From: an uncultured Clostridia bacterium
GTDB taxonomy: Bacteria; Bacillota; Clostridia; Oscillospirales; Acutalibacteraceae
Assembly: GCA_947625785.1 (NCBI GenBank)
Contig: CANQPS010000006.1
Span: 1-64,000 of the forward strand
Length of the DNA stretch: 64,000 nucleotides
Reading direction: 5' to 3'
This document shows, one piece after another, positions 38,201 to 47,611 of the stretch (position 1 is its first letter; each line of letters begins with the position of its first letter). Below the pieces are notes generated by a model. It was given only the letters and a program-made list of their open reading frames with translations. It had not been told where the DNA came from and made no database searches. The translations under genes were made by a program, and so were the position numbers.

Positions 38201-38437
38201 ACTTGAGCCTTCAACTATTATAAACTGATGTTCATTGCGTGTAAGTTCATTTTTGAAAATATCCTTGAAGATATCTTCTTCTGATTTATAGACTTCATCA
38301 AATTTATTCCCGGAATTTGTACCAACTACTATCTTGCGGAAAGGAACGTGGGTTGCAAGAAAATCGCTGTCAGTACTGTCAATGGAGTCTATTCTCAGTA
38401 CCTGACCGACTCTCATTTTTGCAATAGTTTTATCCAT
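35261..38437 (-). CDS. Large P-loop ATPase, DpdH-like
   Basis: 1058 aa from ATG 38437 (overlapping TGATG with the upstream stop; GTG 38440 is adjacent). Walker A IVEGSSGAGKSHFIRW at about residues 75-90, Walker B NLILLVEDITSF, arginine-rich KTPRYILRDIVEPAV. An N-terminal DFLATHVPFRKI motif precedes the ATPase. The layout and context suggest the DpdH ATPase of 7-deazaguanine restriction loci, or a Pbe-type protein of archaeal phosphorothioation systems. Probably part of the effector complex that senses or blocks unmodified DNA. No nuclease motif recognised. Confidence 0.7.
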   Translation of the reverse strand: MDKTIAKMRVGQVLRIDSIDSTDSDFLATHVPFRKIVVGTNSGNKFDEVYKSEEDIFKDIFKNELTRNEHQFIIVEGSSGAGKSHFIRWIYAMLSAKEKDDDVVLLIRRSDNTLKGTIRQLLDIKEVKEISNKEAYERLVKANQAITESKFKSTIYHQFIVEIENDTSEVLGNIKRKKLIALLNNSTFQERFMAAGGPIDRIYSKIINSSSVDLDLIAQFSKADLTLDIDFINQLEEADRKARDFANSLMEGDDEEFIQKITDYMNSFVETVIQTSAGIEPGDFQQIFKEIRQELKRKGKNLILLVEDITSFTGVNQALLNALVTGHTGSNAVDNLCKLISVVGTTTQYYNQFRDNYRDRITKQITIHDGVIGDNKNDLIQFVAKYLNAISLNSDVLDEWVKNGAYSEDMPVHEDNEHSHWDRFKLASGKQISLFPFTQNAIINLYDAMSDHKTPRYILRDIVEPAVNEALHDISSFPKFCLGWRSSLPESVENRIGNIVQSTQIAQEQKADYRKRLVAFMSFWTDKTLDVTSNGCIAGINTKIFFELDFGDFVSKLTSTSTVKNVPAPVQSKNSQAKAIDTVAVEVAVEPEPIVQPVKSATKEQLKIDPKNQKDYDSFRANVIAWHRDGGNLIRFVPIRDQISNFVYDAINWQQEGIPLDSKNRFKDSIGGRLVGFERQDQALDRCVVIFEDTDETYQLLLCFGKWLYLGNKSWNFPDSASAIYFATSWLQRNKDKFISAIKNVDKGAAVPAYVKAAMIGKVYKLIINGKIGDAKLNHLGDETFLITDSPKNGSSEFSVGHSQAWYDLHQFIYNEPKTPDSYTASVRYFNLIQGVTINTENYVLNYPLYQAALKEIRRSDYVLDENELNDTEKAVKDKREIYELTQKVIAKVHKVVVEESALARKTALDILRYFDNIDIEDELEASDIRNLINEIYDFYQKAYAAGINLGNIEKDKFDTLKNAASDIAKAMMILQKDYSEEDDISVLYAFSSNPIGIVLPFLALLSKADRDIDTAHEQMRSEKEDLTRKGSWSDNVDPRFERQKKTFETILSELQEV

Positions 38438-39255
38438 CACTTCACCACCTTTTTAATGATGATATGAGTAATATCAGATGTAAACTCATGTTCCTCATTA
38501 GGGAACAGATGCCATATTTTCTCACTGTCAAGGTGCTTTTCCAGTTCGATCTCTTTGTTATCATGAAGAAGTCTCAAAGCATTTGACATAGCAAGATTAA
38601 GTGTCTGCGTCATGCCGACATTTTTTAATGCAACAGTAGAACTGCTGTGGAGATTGTCAATAAATTCCTCAACAGAGTATTCTTTGCCTTTTTCAATGCT
38701 GCCAAGAATCATAAAATCTTTTAAAGCTGTATACATATTAGGGAGAAAAACCTTAGCCTGTTCCTGAAAGAATCCAAAGCCAAGAAAGTTTATCCAAAAT
38801 CTTACACCAAGAATAACATCTTTTTCAAGTTTAAGAGAGGGTATTCCTGTTTCAGCATTGATCAGCCTTATAACTTCGTCAGAAGTGCTAACAGAGCCGT
38901 AATTCAGCCATTCATCATTTGCTTCTAAAAAACAGGATATAATTTTATAAAAATCGGAGGACTTGTCTTTGAAAACTACTGAGTTGCAGAACAAACGAAA
39001 AGAAGCTAACGATTTTATATCTTCTTTTCTACCTGTGAATACAACTTTTTTATCCTCGTTATAGCCTATAAGTTCCAATTCTTTAGCTGTTTCAAACACA
39101 GGACTGAAATATGAAGTCTTAGCCGTACTCAATTTTGAGGGAATAAGGATACTGTCCAAATCCCTTTCATCTATAGGGGCTTTATCTGCAACTATTTGGC
39201 TTATCGAAAGAACACGTTCTGGAATAGGTTCTGTTTTTATTGGACTAAAAAACAT
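38437..39255 (-). CDS. DpdG-like protein of the restriction block
   Basis: 272 aa. Begins FFSPIKTEPIPERVLSISQIV; predicted alpha-helical with a winged-helix-like segment in the middle (VSTSDEVIRLINAETGI) and SVEEFIDNLH near the end. Located between RecQ-like and ATPase genes with start and stop overlapping on both sides (TAATG and TGATG), implying stoichiometric co-translation. In dpd loci a protein of this size named DpdG sits here. No catalytic residues apparent. Confidence 0.6.
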   Translation of the reverse strand: MFFSPIKTEPIPERVLSISQIVADKAPIDERDLDSILIPSKLSTAKTSYFSPVFETAKELELIGYNEDKKVVFTGRKEDIKSLASFRLFCNSVVFKDKSSDFYKIISCFLEANDEWLNYGSVSTSDEVIRLINAETGIPSLKLEKDVILGVRFWINFLGFGFFQEQAKVFLPNMYTALKDFMILGSIEKGKEYSVEEFIDNLHSSSTVALKNVGMTQTLNLAMSNALRLLHDNKEIELEKHLDSEKIWHLFPNEEHEFTSDITHIIIKKVVK

Positions 39256-41711
39256 TATGTCAACTCCTTCTTAATAATATAGTCGAACTTGCATAAACCG
39301 TTTATCAGCTCGGATATGTTCTTGTTTCGTCCAGAAACATAGAAATCAGAGTTTACTACAAATACACGGTTATATTCCTTGCCTGATGAGATATTCAGCA
39401 CCTTATTGGCAAGTTCTTCATCATTACCTATACAGAAAACAACAGTTCCCGAAAGGTAATAGTAACTGTTTATACGGCTGAGTTCAAAAAACTCACTGTA
39501 TCCTATACAAAACTGCGTGGGATTAATTGTATTACTGTTCGGTATTTCAGATGTATATTCAGACTCATCAGGCATAACTATAATATCTGCACCGGCATTG
39601 AACAGTTCCTTTATTATTTCATCGGAGGATTTTTCACAAATGATAAGCATTTCCTTTGTACCTGCCATTATATCGCATAGCTTTCCGGTTGGTAAAGATA
39701 AAGGATAAAACACAGGTTTCTTTAACGGAAAACACTTTCTTTTTTCTGTTCTGATAGAATTGTGATTATTGCAGCCTGCACAATATTCATCGGTGAGCAG
39801 GTAGATATCATTAAACATGGATGACCAGCAGCCTTTTCCGACTCTGCGAAGCTTGGAAGCTAATTCGTTTATTTCTGAATAAATACTTTTGCTTTCATCA
39901 TCACGCACTTTATTGAACAGAGCAACGGTCTGCTCATTATTGAATCTTATGCGTTTATCAATGAGTTCTATGTTGAAGATGTACCTTTCATCATCGTACT
40001 TAACATCTGTTATCTTTATCAGTCCGGCTCTCCTAAGCAGAAGAATGACGTAGACATTCCATGTGATATCAGCATTGTTAACTTCTACATAGAAATGATC
40101 CGTGTCATTGTAATTAGGTTTAACTGATGTATCTATCACAATAGAGTCGAGTTGAATATTTGCTTTGCGGCTGTTCAGCATACTGAACCAGCGTCCGCAC
40201 ATTTTTTCAACCGTAAGGACTTTCTGTGTCATGGACATGGCTGCTTTAATGTCATCATCGGTGTAAAGCATAACGCTCAGACAAGGCAGACCGTCACGTC
40301 CGCCACGTCCACATTCTTGATAATACTGATCGGGTCCAGAAGGAATATAGGAATGAATAACGGTTCTTACGTCCTTTTTATCTACACCGACACCAAAAGC
40401 ACAAGTAGCTATCATCAGGTCAAATTTATCATTTACCCACTCATTTATGATATGCTCACGGTCAGCAGAACCGGTTCTTCCTGTAAAAACCCTTGTATTG
40501 TTAAATCCATACTCTGACAATTCACTGCGTATTTTTTCAGCATCATCAGGAGAATTTACATATATTATCATAGGGCGTGGAAGTTTACATACAAGTTCCT
40601 TTATTCGGTTGTGTTTTTCTGTATATGACTGGCATTTTATAATATCAAATCTTGGTTCTTTTCTGAGTGTGTCCAACCGTATCTCTATCCAGCGATCATT
40701 ATCAGAATAGAACATTTTCAGGTTATCAACGGTTTTTTTACTGAAAGTAGCAGAAAGCAAAAAGGTTCTGAGATACGGATTATCATTTACCAGAAGTCTT
40801 CTGAAAGAATCGAGACACTGAAAATCTACACGAAAAGAAGCTCCCCATTCAATGATTATATGTGCTTCATCTATTACAAGATTTTTCAGATAGCCTTGTG
40901 AATTAGCCTTGAAAATGCTGTTCTGTATCTTTATATTCTTGATCAGTGCTTCTGGAGACACAAAGAGCATTCGGACACGTCTTTTATCAATTGCAGAAAC
41001 AAGTTCATCTACTTTGCAACCGCTGTGATAATAGATTATCTCTGATTTATTCTCAGGTTCGATAATACTTGAAGCATTTCGCTGTTGGTCAAACATAAGC
41101 GAGATCGTAGGTACGATAATAACAGTCAGGCTGTTTTCGTATTGATACGAAACTGTTTGAGTTACAAGGCTTTTTCCTCCGCCAGTTGACATAGCAACCA
41201 TAGCTGTATAGCCGGCTGGAACTCGAAGTGCTCCCATAACTGCAAGTTGTTGTTCTATGGATTTGAAAGTTCTGAATTTCTTATTAGTAAGTTTGTATAT
41301 ATAGGGATTAACCTCTCTGATTTCTTTATCAATGACAGTTTTCTGCACAGGCTGACTGTCAAATACAGTTCTGACAAAAGAATCATTCACATATTGTGGA
41401 AAGTCAAGATTGGCATAGATTCTGCCCTTGGAATGGTTCATCATCAAGCCAAAACGGTTCGGTTGTGTAAGCTCATAACCTTTTATTGTTATATCTGTTT
41501 TAAAAAAAAGAAGATAGTTCCTTAGTGAACATTCAAATTCAATCCGATTTTCGGCAGTCTGCCATGACATAAAACGCTGATAAGCATTGAGCATTCGCAC
41601 TGCCACAGCAGAACAAGTATTAACGCTATCAAAAATAGCTGCACTGTTTGTAGTCAAATCAGGAGCATCATAAAAATCCTGAACCTTGCGAATTATGTCT
41701 TGGTTGGTCAT
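39255..41711 (-). CDS. RecQ-like DEAH helicase, DpdF-like
   Basis: 818 aa from ATG 41711, which overlaps the SNF2 stop as ATGA. Motif I MSTGGGKSLVTQ (residues about 174-185), motif II LVIDEAHIIIEWG, motif III LLSATFSKKT, and motifs V-VI ATCAFGVGVDKKDVR and QYYQECGRGGRDG are of RecQ type. A zinc-binding-like Cys cluster (CAGCNNH, then KRKC and LC) follows the helicase core, and an extra C-terminal domain (about 200 aa) is unassigned. Expected to unwind or translocate DNA, with the ATPase and SNF2 partners. The QECGRGGRDG arginine finger is intact. Confidence 0.85.
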   Translation of the reverse strand: MTNQDIIRKVQDFYDAPDLTTNSAAIFDSVNTCSAVAVRMLNAYQRFMSWQTAENRIEFECSLRNYLLFFKTDITIKGYELTQPNRFGLMMNHSKGRIYANLDFPQYVNDSFVRTVFDSQPVQKTVIDKEIREVNPYIYKLTNKKFRTFKSIEQQLAVMGALRVPAGYTAMVAMSTGGGKSLVTQTVSYQYENSLTVIIVPTISLMFDQQRNASSIIEPENKSEIIYYHSGCKVDELVSAIDKRRVRMLFVSPEALIKNIKIQNSIFKANSQGYLKNLVIDEAHIIIEWGASFRVDFQCLDSFRRLLVNDNPYLRTFLLSATFSKKTVDNLKMFYSDNDRWIEIRLDTLRKEPRFDIIKCQSYTEKHNRIKELVCKLPRPMIIYVNSPDDAEKIRSELSEYGFNNTRVFTGRTGSADREHIINEWVNDKFDLMIATCAFGVGVDKKDVRTVIHSYIPSGPDQYYQECGRGGRDGLPCLSVMLYTDDDIKAAMSMTQKVLTVEKMCGRWFSMLNSRKANIQLDSIVIDTSVKPNYNDTDHFYVEVNNADITWNVYVILLLRRAGLIKITDVKYDDERYIFNIELIDKRIRFNNEQTVALFNKVRDDESKSIYSEINELASKLRRVGKGCWSSMFNDIYLLTDEYCAGCNNHNSIRTEKRKCFPLKKPVFYPLSLPTGKLCDIMAGTKEMLIICEKSSDEIIKELFNAGADIIVMPDESEYTSEIPNSNTINPTQFCIGYSEFFELSRINSYYYLSGTVVFCIGNDEELANKVLNISSGKEYNRVFVVNSDFYVSGRNKNISELINGLCKFDYIIKKELT

Positions 41712-44700
41712 AGTTTTATCATCCTCACATAACATACTGAATCAAGTACAATATTGGGCTTAGTGAAAGCTTCAAGTATAATTTCATTGATTCCCATTTT
41801 TTCAAGGGGATCAATATCTCTGCCAAAATATGCAGCGGCGGCACAAACGGAGCAAAACTCTCTGTTAAGTGTATCGTTCAAAGCTTTTATGTGTCTGAGT
41901 TTCTTAAACTCTTCAATAGCCTGTTTTATTGCTATATCATAGCAGGCGGACACCTTACTTGCCCATTCAGAAGCAGAGTGAGTTTCTTTGAACCATGAAA
42001 GATTGGAAATGCTGTATCGTTCTTTTATGCCGAGAAAATCATTTGAGGGGGTGCGTTTTCCAAAATTTGCAAAACACCTTCTTAATTGAATTATCGGAGT
42101 GTTATTGTATTTTCTGAACTCTTTTATAACATTTGGATCTGTTTCAATTTGCATTTCGTCCATCGTTACATAGGTACAAATTATTTCCGAAGAAAGGAAA
42201 CCTCGGTATTGATTGACTTGTTTCAACGAAATCCCATTTTTAAGCAAAAGCAGTTCATTTGGAATAATGTACCAGTTGAATACAAAGCCTTCCCAATTGA
42301 CTTCACTTTCGAGAGCAAAAGCAGAACATCTTCCCTTGTATGCAGATATTGCATTATTTACTATACTGTCAAAAATACCGTCTCCGGGAGCAAAGAAATG
42401 AAGATAATCATTCCCTAAAGCTAAATTACGGTCAAATGTTCCCTGAATAGAGTGAATATCGCTTTGAATGGCTTTATCTCCGTTTAATGCTCTGATATGG
42501 TTCTGCATCTGATTAAGTTTGTCTTTTATCATTGCGTCCATATCAGGAGGAACAAATAATGTATTGTATGCGGATTTGGGAGAAAAAGATGAAGCATTAA
42601 ACCGAACAACGTTTTCTGTTACTACATTTCCACGGAATCCGGCAAGAGATGTCCAAGACATCATGGAATTACGGAACAATTCACTTTCACTTTCGTTATA
42701 ACGCTTTACGGTTTTCTCAATTTCTCTGTTTATATACTGATAGGTATAGGTTGCAATGTCAAAATGACGTTCCTCCTTTACCTGTTTTTCAATTTTCTTT
42801 ATTTCTTCGATCATATCATCAACAATAGACGACAGACCATATTTGAAATCATTCATCACAGCAGATCTTATTTGTTCATCAATATCATTCATGATAATTT
42901 CAAGACCACTTTGTGACTTATTAAAGATGTTAAGTCCTTTATCCCATATATCAGCAAGGCCTTTTTCTACGGAATCTTGTGCATATACAATTACCGACAC
43001 TACGTCCTTAGTCTTGTCTCTGCCTATTCTGTCAAGTCGTCCGATACGCTGTTCAAGTGTATTTGCACTCCACGGAAGGTCAATACATATAAGTTCGTCA
43101 GCTTTCTGAAAGTTTCTGCCTTCACCACCGCTTTCATCAGAAAGCATTATACGGTATCCGGATTCGTTTTGAAAACGATATGTATTAAGTTCCAGTTCAT
43201 CGGGTGTCATACCCTCACAGAAGAAAGTACAGCAGTTTTCTCCCAATGCTTTGGTCAGCAACTGTCGGAACAACCTGTGTGTGCCTGCAAAATGCGTGAA
43301 AATCAGGACTTTTTTATCATAGGCTTCCTGCTCCAGATAATCACAGACGGTGACCATTCTTGACATAGAGTCCATTGGATCATCAAGAATGTGACGTATG
43401 TTTTTTATTGTATTCAGATCTTCGGATATCCAACCGGCTGCCAGATCTCTTATTTCGGAAGGAACAGAAGGATTCTTTTTCAATTCATCGGAAAATGCTG
43501 CTGATGAACTGAAAAATGCACTGATAAGTGGAAGTGTTTTGCTGTTAAAATCATTTTTATCAAATGTATTTCCTGATATCCATTCGGAAAGTAGCGAATA
43601 GATTCTGAATTCGGTATTGTTGAAATCAGTATCCATTTCATAAGGTATTTCTTTGAGAACTCTGTTATTGGTGTCTTCGGGCTTTTTTCTGTTACGGATT
43701 ATGCATTTTTCAAGCTGGTAGGCTTCACAGATATATGCAACAATCCTTTCAAGTCTCAAAAGGGAGAAGTTTTCCGCCTCATAGTTAAGTTTTTCAATAT
43801 CTCCCTCTATCGTTTTATCATTTGTTCTGTCTGCAATATCCTCAAGTGTTTCAACAAGTTCGTCAAACGCCTCACGAGTATCCTCATTATGTTCATTTTC
43901 CGAATCTTTTATTGCTTCTTTATAATCTTCAAGATAGCTTACAGCAGAATGTACCTTGCGGACTACCTTATTCTGCAATTCAAGTAATTCTATGAATTTT
44001 TCTTCACTCATGCCATAATATCTTTCAGGCTGAATGAGCGAGAGAAGCTTGTGATATTCCTCGTTACGGCTCTGAACAGGTGTTGCACTGAGCATTATTA
44101 CATTATCGGCATTTCGACTCAGTCTTAATATAGTAACATAGCGAAGAGGATTATTTAAAATAGAGTGTACTTCATCAACGATTATAAAGTCGTATTTATT
44201 GTTTGCTACAGCGACCTGACTCATGGGTATTATCTTTATGATGTTGCCATTCGGATTTTCACCATTAAACAATCTAAACTTAAAAGCAAGTTCGGTTTTC
44301 CACTGCTCGACAAGTGCATCAGGTATACAGATAAGTATCTTCTTGTTTTTCTTGTCTGACAGATACACTTTCAGAACGGAAGCGGCTTCTATGGTTTTTC
44401 CAAGACCTACCTCATCTGCAATCATATATCTGCAATTCTGCTCTGAAAGGCAACGCATTACTGTTTTAAGCTGGTACGGTTTCAGGAAAATCTTACAGCC
44501 GGCGAGTTCCTTGAACCCATAGAATGCATTGTCAATAGTATGAATAGTTCTGTTGACTGCACTCCTGCCGAAGTACCACATAGGGTTTTGAAACTCAAAT
44601 CGCTTCATCTGTATCAAAGGAGATATTTCACCGGAATTAAAAGTGACATCAATGTCGTTTTCACAGGCTTTTATAACTGTCCCGTTATCAGATGCAAGAA

Positions 44701-44998
44701 AATAGTAGATGAAATCATCATTCTTATCTTTGCTGTTCTGAATAATATGATATCGCTTACCACTATATTCAGCAAGAGAACCATTGCTGATTCTGCAATG
44801 ACCGAGCTTTGATAAAGGGAAATCTAACGTTTCGGGAACATTATAATAGTTTTTTAATCCAAGAAGGTCATAAAACTTTACAGTTGCTTTTTCAGCAAAT
44901 TCATTTATTTCAATTATTTTTCCTGAAATAAAATCTCTCGGTTCATTCGGGTCTTCAATATCAATTGAACACCTGACATACATTCCCGTTTTTAACAT
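41708..44998 (-). CDS. SNF2-family helicase, DpdE-like
   Basis: 1096 aa. SF2 motifs: DEVGLGKTIEA (residues about 195-205), DEVHSIL, MLSATPVQSR, then DESGGEGRNFQKADELICIDLPWSA and EQRIGRLDRIGR. The last motifs are of the RapA/HepA-like branch. N-terminal about 150 aa contains SH3-like beta segments (VRCSIDIED...). The C-terminal 350 aa has no known fold. This protein is the closest match to DpdE. Expected to translocate on DNA, possibly remodelling phage DNA lacking phosphorothioate. Confidence 0.85.
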   Translation of the reverse strand: MLKTGMYVRCSIDIEDPNEPRDFISGKIIEINEFAEKATVKFYDLLGLKNYYNVPETLDFPLSKLGHCRISNGSLAEYSGKRYHIIQNSKDKNDDFIYYFLASDNGTVIKACENDIDVTFNSGEISPLIQMKRFEFQNPMWYFGRSAVNRTIHTIDNAFYGFKELAGCKIFLKPYQLKTVMRCLSEQNCRYMIADEVGLGKTIEAASVLKVYLSDKKNKKILICIPDALVEQWKTELAFKFRLFNGENPNGNIIKIIPMSQVAVANNKYDFIIVDEVHSILNNPLRYVTILRLSRNADNVIMLSATPVQSRNEEYHKLLSLIQPERYYGMSEEKFIELLELQNKVVRKVHSAVSYLEDYKEAIKDSENEHNEDTREAFDELVETLEDIADRTNDKTIEGDIEKLNYEAENFSLLRLERIVAYICEAYQLEKCIIRNRKKPEDTNNRVLKEIPYEMDTDFNNTEFRIYSLLSEWISGNTFDKNDFNSKTLPLISAFFSSSAAFSDELKKNPSVPSEIRDLAAGWISEDLNTIKNIRHILDDPMDSMSRMVTVCDYLEQEAYDKKVLIFTHFAGTHRLFRQLLTKALGENCCTFFCEGMTPDELELNTYRFQNESGYRIMLSDESGGEGRNFQKADELICIDLPWSANTLEQRIGRLDRIGRDKTKDVVSVIVYAQDSVEKGLADIWDKGLNIFNKSQSGLEIIMNDIDEQIRSAVMNDFKYGLSSIVDDMIEEIKKIEKQVKEERHFDIATYTYQYINREIEKTVKRYNESESELFRNSMMSWTSLAGFRGNVVTENVVRFNASSFSPKSAYNTLFVPPDMDAMIKDKLNQMQNHIRALNGDKAIQSDIHSIQGTFDRNLALGNDYLHFFAPGDGIFDSIVNNAISAYKGRCSAFALESEVNWEGFVFNWYIIPNELLLLKNGISLKQVNQYRGFLSSEIICTYVTMDEMQIETDPNVIKEFRKYNNTPIIQLRRCFANFGKRTPSNDFLGIKERYSISNLSWFKETHSASEWASKVSACYDIAIKQAIEEFKKLRHIKALNDTLNREFCSVCAAAAYFGRDIDPLEKMGINEIILEAFTKPNIVLDSVCYVRMIKL

Positions 44999-45017
44999 AT
45001 CGTCACCCCTGTTATTC

Positions 45018-47606
45018 TTAATTCTGTGCTATTCGCAAGCAAACATCCTTGCTTGAGCAGTACTTACAGTGCTTATTCCGGTTGTCTTTGTACCGTTCAT
45101 CGTCATTGTTTATGATAGCATCAAGGTCAATCCCCACTGCTTTTTTCATAAATTCGTCTAATTTTACTATTAAAAAATCATCTTTCAGTTTATCATCTGA
45201 AGGCTTTATAAATTTTCCGTATTTTTTAAGACTTGTTACGAGGTACTTGTACATTTCGGAAATTATCTGAGATTTTTCATATTCGTTCGATATTTTGAAC
45301 TTATCATCGAGAACCTGATATTCCTTGTTAATGATGTTTCTTAGGTCTTTCTCACTTAATCTGTATCCGGCATTGTTAGCGAGAATAGTACTCTGCAACA
45401 TTACTCTCATATAGAAAATCACAAGGAATCTTTCTCTAAAAATAGTCTTCCCCTGCACAATGCTTTCAAGAACAAACCGGTATGGACACATAGCATACTT
45501 GATTTTATCAATCATGCTATTATCTTTAGGATAAGGCTCACCGGTCGGAACACTATATTTTAATTGTGGAACATAGCTGCCCACTGCATCGTTATGATAT
45601 TTTCTGACCTTTACTCCAAGCATTTTTATCAGGTGATAGAGCTCATTGTCCTTACGGTCAACAGTTTTAACATAGCTGAGTTTGCAGCCGATACGATTAA
45701 ATTCAAGTCCATATAGGAGAGCATAACGTTTGAAGTTTTTAAACTCCATTTTTGATTTCAGGAATATTTGATAATTTTGTTCCAAAGGCTCATAAGAATA
45801 TTCAAAGAAATTTATATCAAGCGGCCACGGAAGCCGTTCGTCCTTTGCCACACATATATCCTTGTCGCTAAGACAACAGAAATGATAACAAGTCCTGTCG
45901 GCTTTCTGTTTGCTGCTTCGGAGAATATCACCGTCTATCTGTTCAAAATCTCTTACGATCCAATTTGCACCATGTATCAAACTATCGTCCTGACTGAGAT
46001 AGAATGACATGGTTTGTTTCAGGCAAGTGAAAGTACCTGTATCAGGGAGATCTATCTTATTCATGCGAGCAAGCAGTTTAGTAACAACTTCTTTCATCTC
46101 CTTATCAAGAGTCTCCATATCCTGTGTTCTCTTTACGATAAAATCATGGATACGTCTGTAAAAACGATTGAAGTTATCACCACCACTACTGAAATCAGAG
46201 AAGAAGCCAATTATAATCTTGTTGAGTTCTTCAAGTGCAGTCCTCAATTTATCAAGTTTTTCTTTGCTGATATTGAGATATCCTATGCGTTGGAGTCTTT
46301 TATCGGTCGGATTAACATATTTACGAAGCTTTTTCAGAGAACTGATGATACCGACAAGTGTGGTTTCTTTCTCGATATACGGCTCAATAGTATTGAATGA
46401 ATTGAGAAGCTCTCCCGGAACTCTCTCTCTGATGATTCCTGATTCAAAACAGTCTTTGATAAGGGACATATCTTCAACTTTGACACGTTCGTTTTCATTA
46501 TCCCACATTTCAACAACAGCTACAAAAAAGTGACCGATAGGATAATCAAGGAAATGTCTTTCTCCGAACTGTTCAGGGAAATATGCTCTGAGTATATCAT
46601 TAACTTTTCCCGATGCAGAATAAAGCTGTTCTGTCATATCATAGAGTACGGGATTATGCGAGCCGTTACGTTTATTTACTTTACGGGCATTTTCAAAAAG
46701 CTGGGCACAATAGCCGGCAAACTCGGTAATATTCTCAAATTCAATGACTTCAAGCTTATCAAGTATACCTGTTTTGACTTCAAGTCCACCATTTGAGAGC
46801 GTACCTATATTATCCGCCAACGTATTACATGGATAGCTGTCGATCAGCAGAGAGACAGGCTTAAACTCAGGTTCGTCGCTGTATTTGATTCCTTCTTCAA
46901 ACAGAGAATAAATATTAATCCATGTTTGATAAATGGCTTCATACTGTTTCTGATAATTGAATAACAGTATTACGTTCTTAAAACGTGAAATATCCTCAAT
47001 AGCACATAACATAGCAGGAGTAAATTGGTGTATTCCGTGGATAACAACAGTGCTTCTGTCAAGTTTATCATATGAATGATTCTTATGTTTGTTTTTGAGT
47101 GCTTCCAGTATCTTTTCGTCTATAATATCAGCCTGAAAAGTTCTTTTGAACTCAAACGAAGTATTTTCTCTGCTGCAAGTGTACCTATATATTTCTATAA
47201 GGTATTTCTGATCTGTGTTGATACGGGAAATATCAAAGCTGTTCGCACTAAGTCCAAGTTCCTTGAAAAGACGTATACATTTAACAAGCGATTTTGTATT
47301 GTATTCAAGCGAACGTCTTGCGTTACCGCTTTCATCCCCATCAATTGGAAGTGCATTGATAGCATTGTCAACTTCCATTATCTGTTTTACACGCCTGTTT
47401 TCATCTTCCCAGTCGGAATAAAGAGTGTTGATAAGTATTCGTATAGTTGTGAGATATCCGCCTTCTTTTAACGAAGGATAAATATCTTCAAGACCGTTTA
47501 CCATTGTCTGCGACACACAGAAATGAGCGCAATCTTTAATTTCATTCCAGTATGATTCACGCTGGATATCATATGGATTGGAGTATGTATATATTTTCAA
47601 ACCCAT
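45018..47606 (-). CDS. AddB-like protein with Fe-S cysteines but no visible nuclease core
   Basis: 862 aa. Residues 1-400 look like an inactivated SF1 helicase of the AddB kind (VVIHGIHQFTPAMLCAIEDI), without a Walker A motif. The C-terminus has the four-Cys arrangement of AddB/Cas4/Dna2 iron-sulfur nucleases: Cys707 in AMCPYRF, then Cys847-X2-Cys850-X5-Cys856. In AddB the nuclease residues lie between the first and last three Cys over about 300 aa; here only 139 residues separate them, with no GxxDRID or QxK-type motif. So the protein probably has only a structural, DNA-holding role. Partner is likely the adjacent UvrD-type protein (5-nt gap). Confidence 0.7.
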   Translation of the reverse strand: MGLKIYTYSNPYDIQRESYWNEIKDCAHFCVSQTMVNGLEDIYPSLKEGGYLTTIRILINTLYSDWEDENRRVKQIMEVDNAINALPIDGDESGNARRSLEYNTKSLVKCIRLFKELGLSANSFDISRINTDQKYLIEIYRYTCSRENTSFEFKRTFQADIIDEKILEALKNKHKNHSYDKLDRSTVVIHGIHQFTPAMLCAIEDISRFKNVILLFNYQKQYEAIYQTWINIYSLFEEGIKYSDEPEFKPVSLLIDSYPCNTLADNIGTLSNGGLEVKTGILDKLEVIEFENITEFAGYCAQLFENARKVNKRNGSHNPVLYDMTEQLYSASGKVNDILRAYFPEQFGERHFLDYPIGHFFVAVVEMWDNENERVKVEDMSLIKDCFESGIIRERVPGELLNSFNTIEPYIEKETTLVGIISSLKKLRKYVNPTDKRLQRIGYLNISKEKLDKLRTALEELNKIIIGFFSDFSSGGDNFNRFYRRIHDFIVKRTQDMETLDKEMKEVVTKLLARMNKIDLPDTGTFTCLKQTMSFYLSQDDSLIHGANWIVRDFEQIDGDILRSSKQKADRTCYHFCCLSDKDICVAKDERLPWPLDINFFEYSYEPLEQNYQIFLKSKMEFKNFKRYALLYGLEFNRIGCKLSYVKTVDRKDNELYHLIKMLGVKVRKYHNDAVGSYVPQLKYSVPTGEPYPKDNSMIDKIKYAMCPYRFVLESIVQGKTIFRERFLVIFYMRVMLQSTILANNAGYRLSEKDLRNIINKEYQVLDDKFKISNEYEKSQIISEMYKYLVTSLKKYGKFIKPSDDKLKDDFLIVKLDEFMKKAVGIDLDAIINNDDERYKDNRNKHCKYCSSKDVCLRIAQN

Positions 47607-47611
47607 ATCGT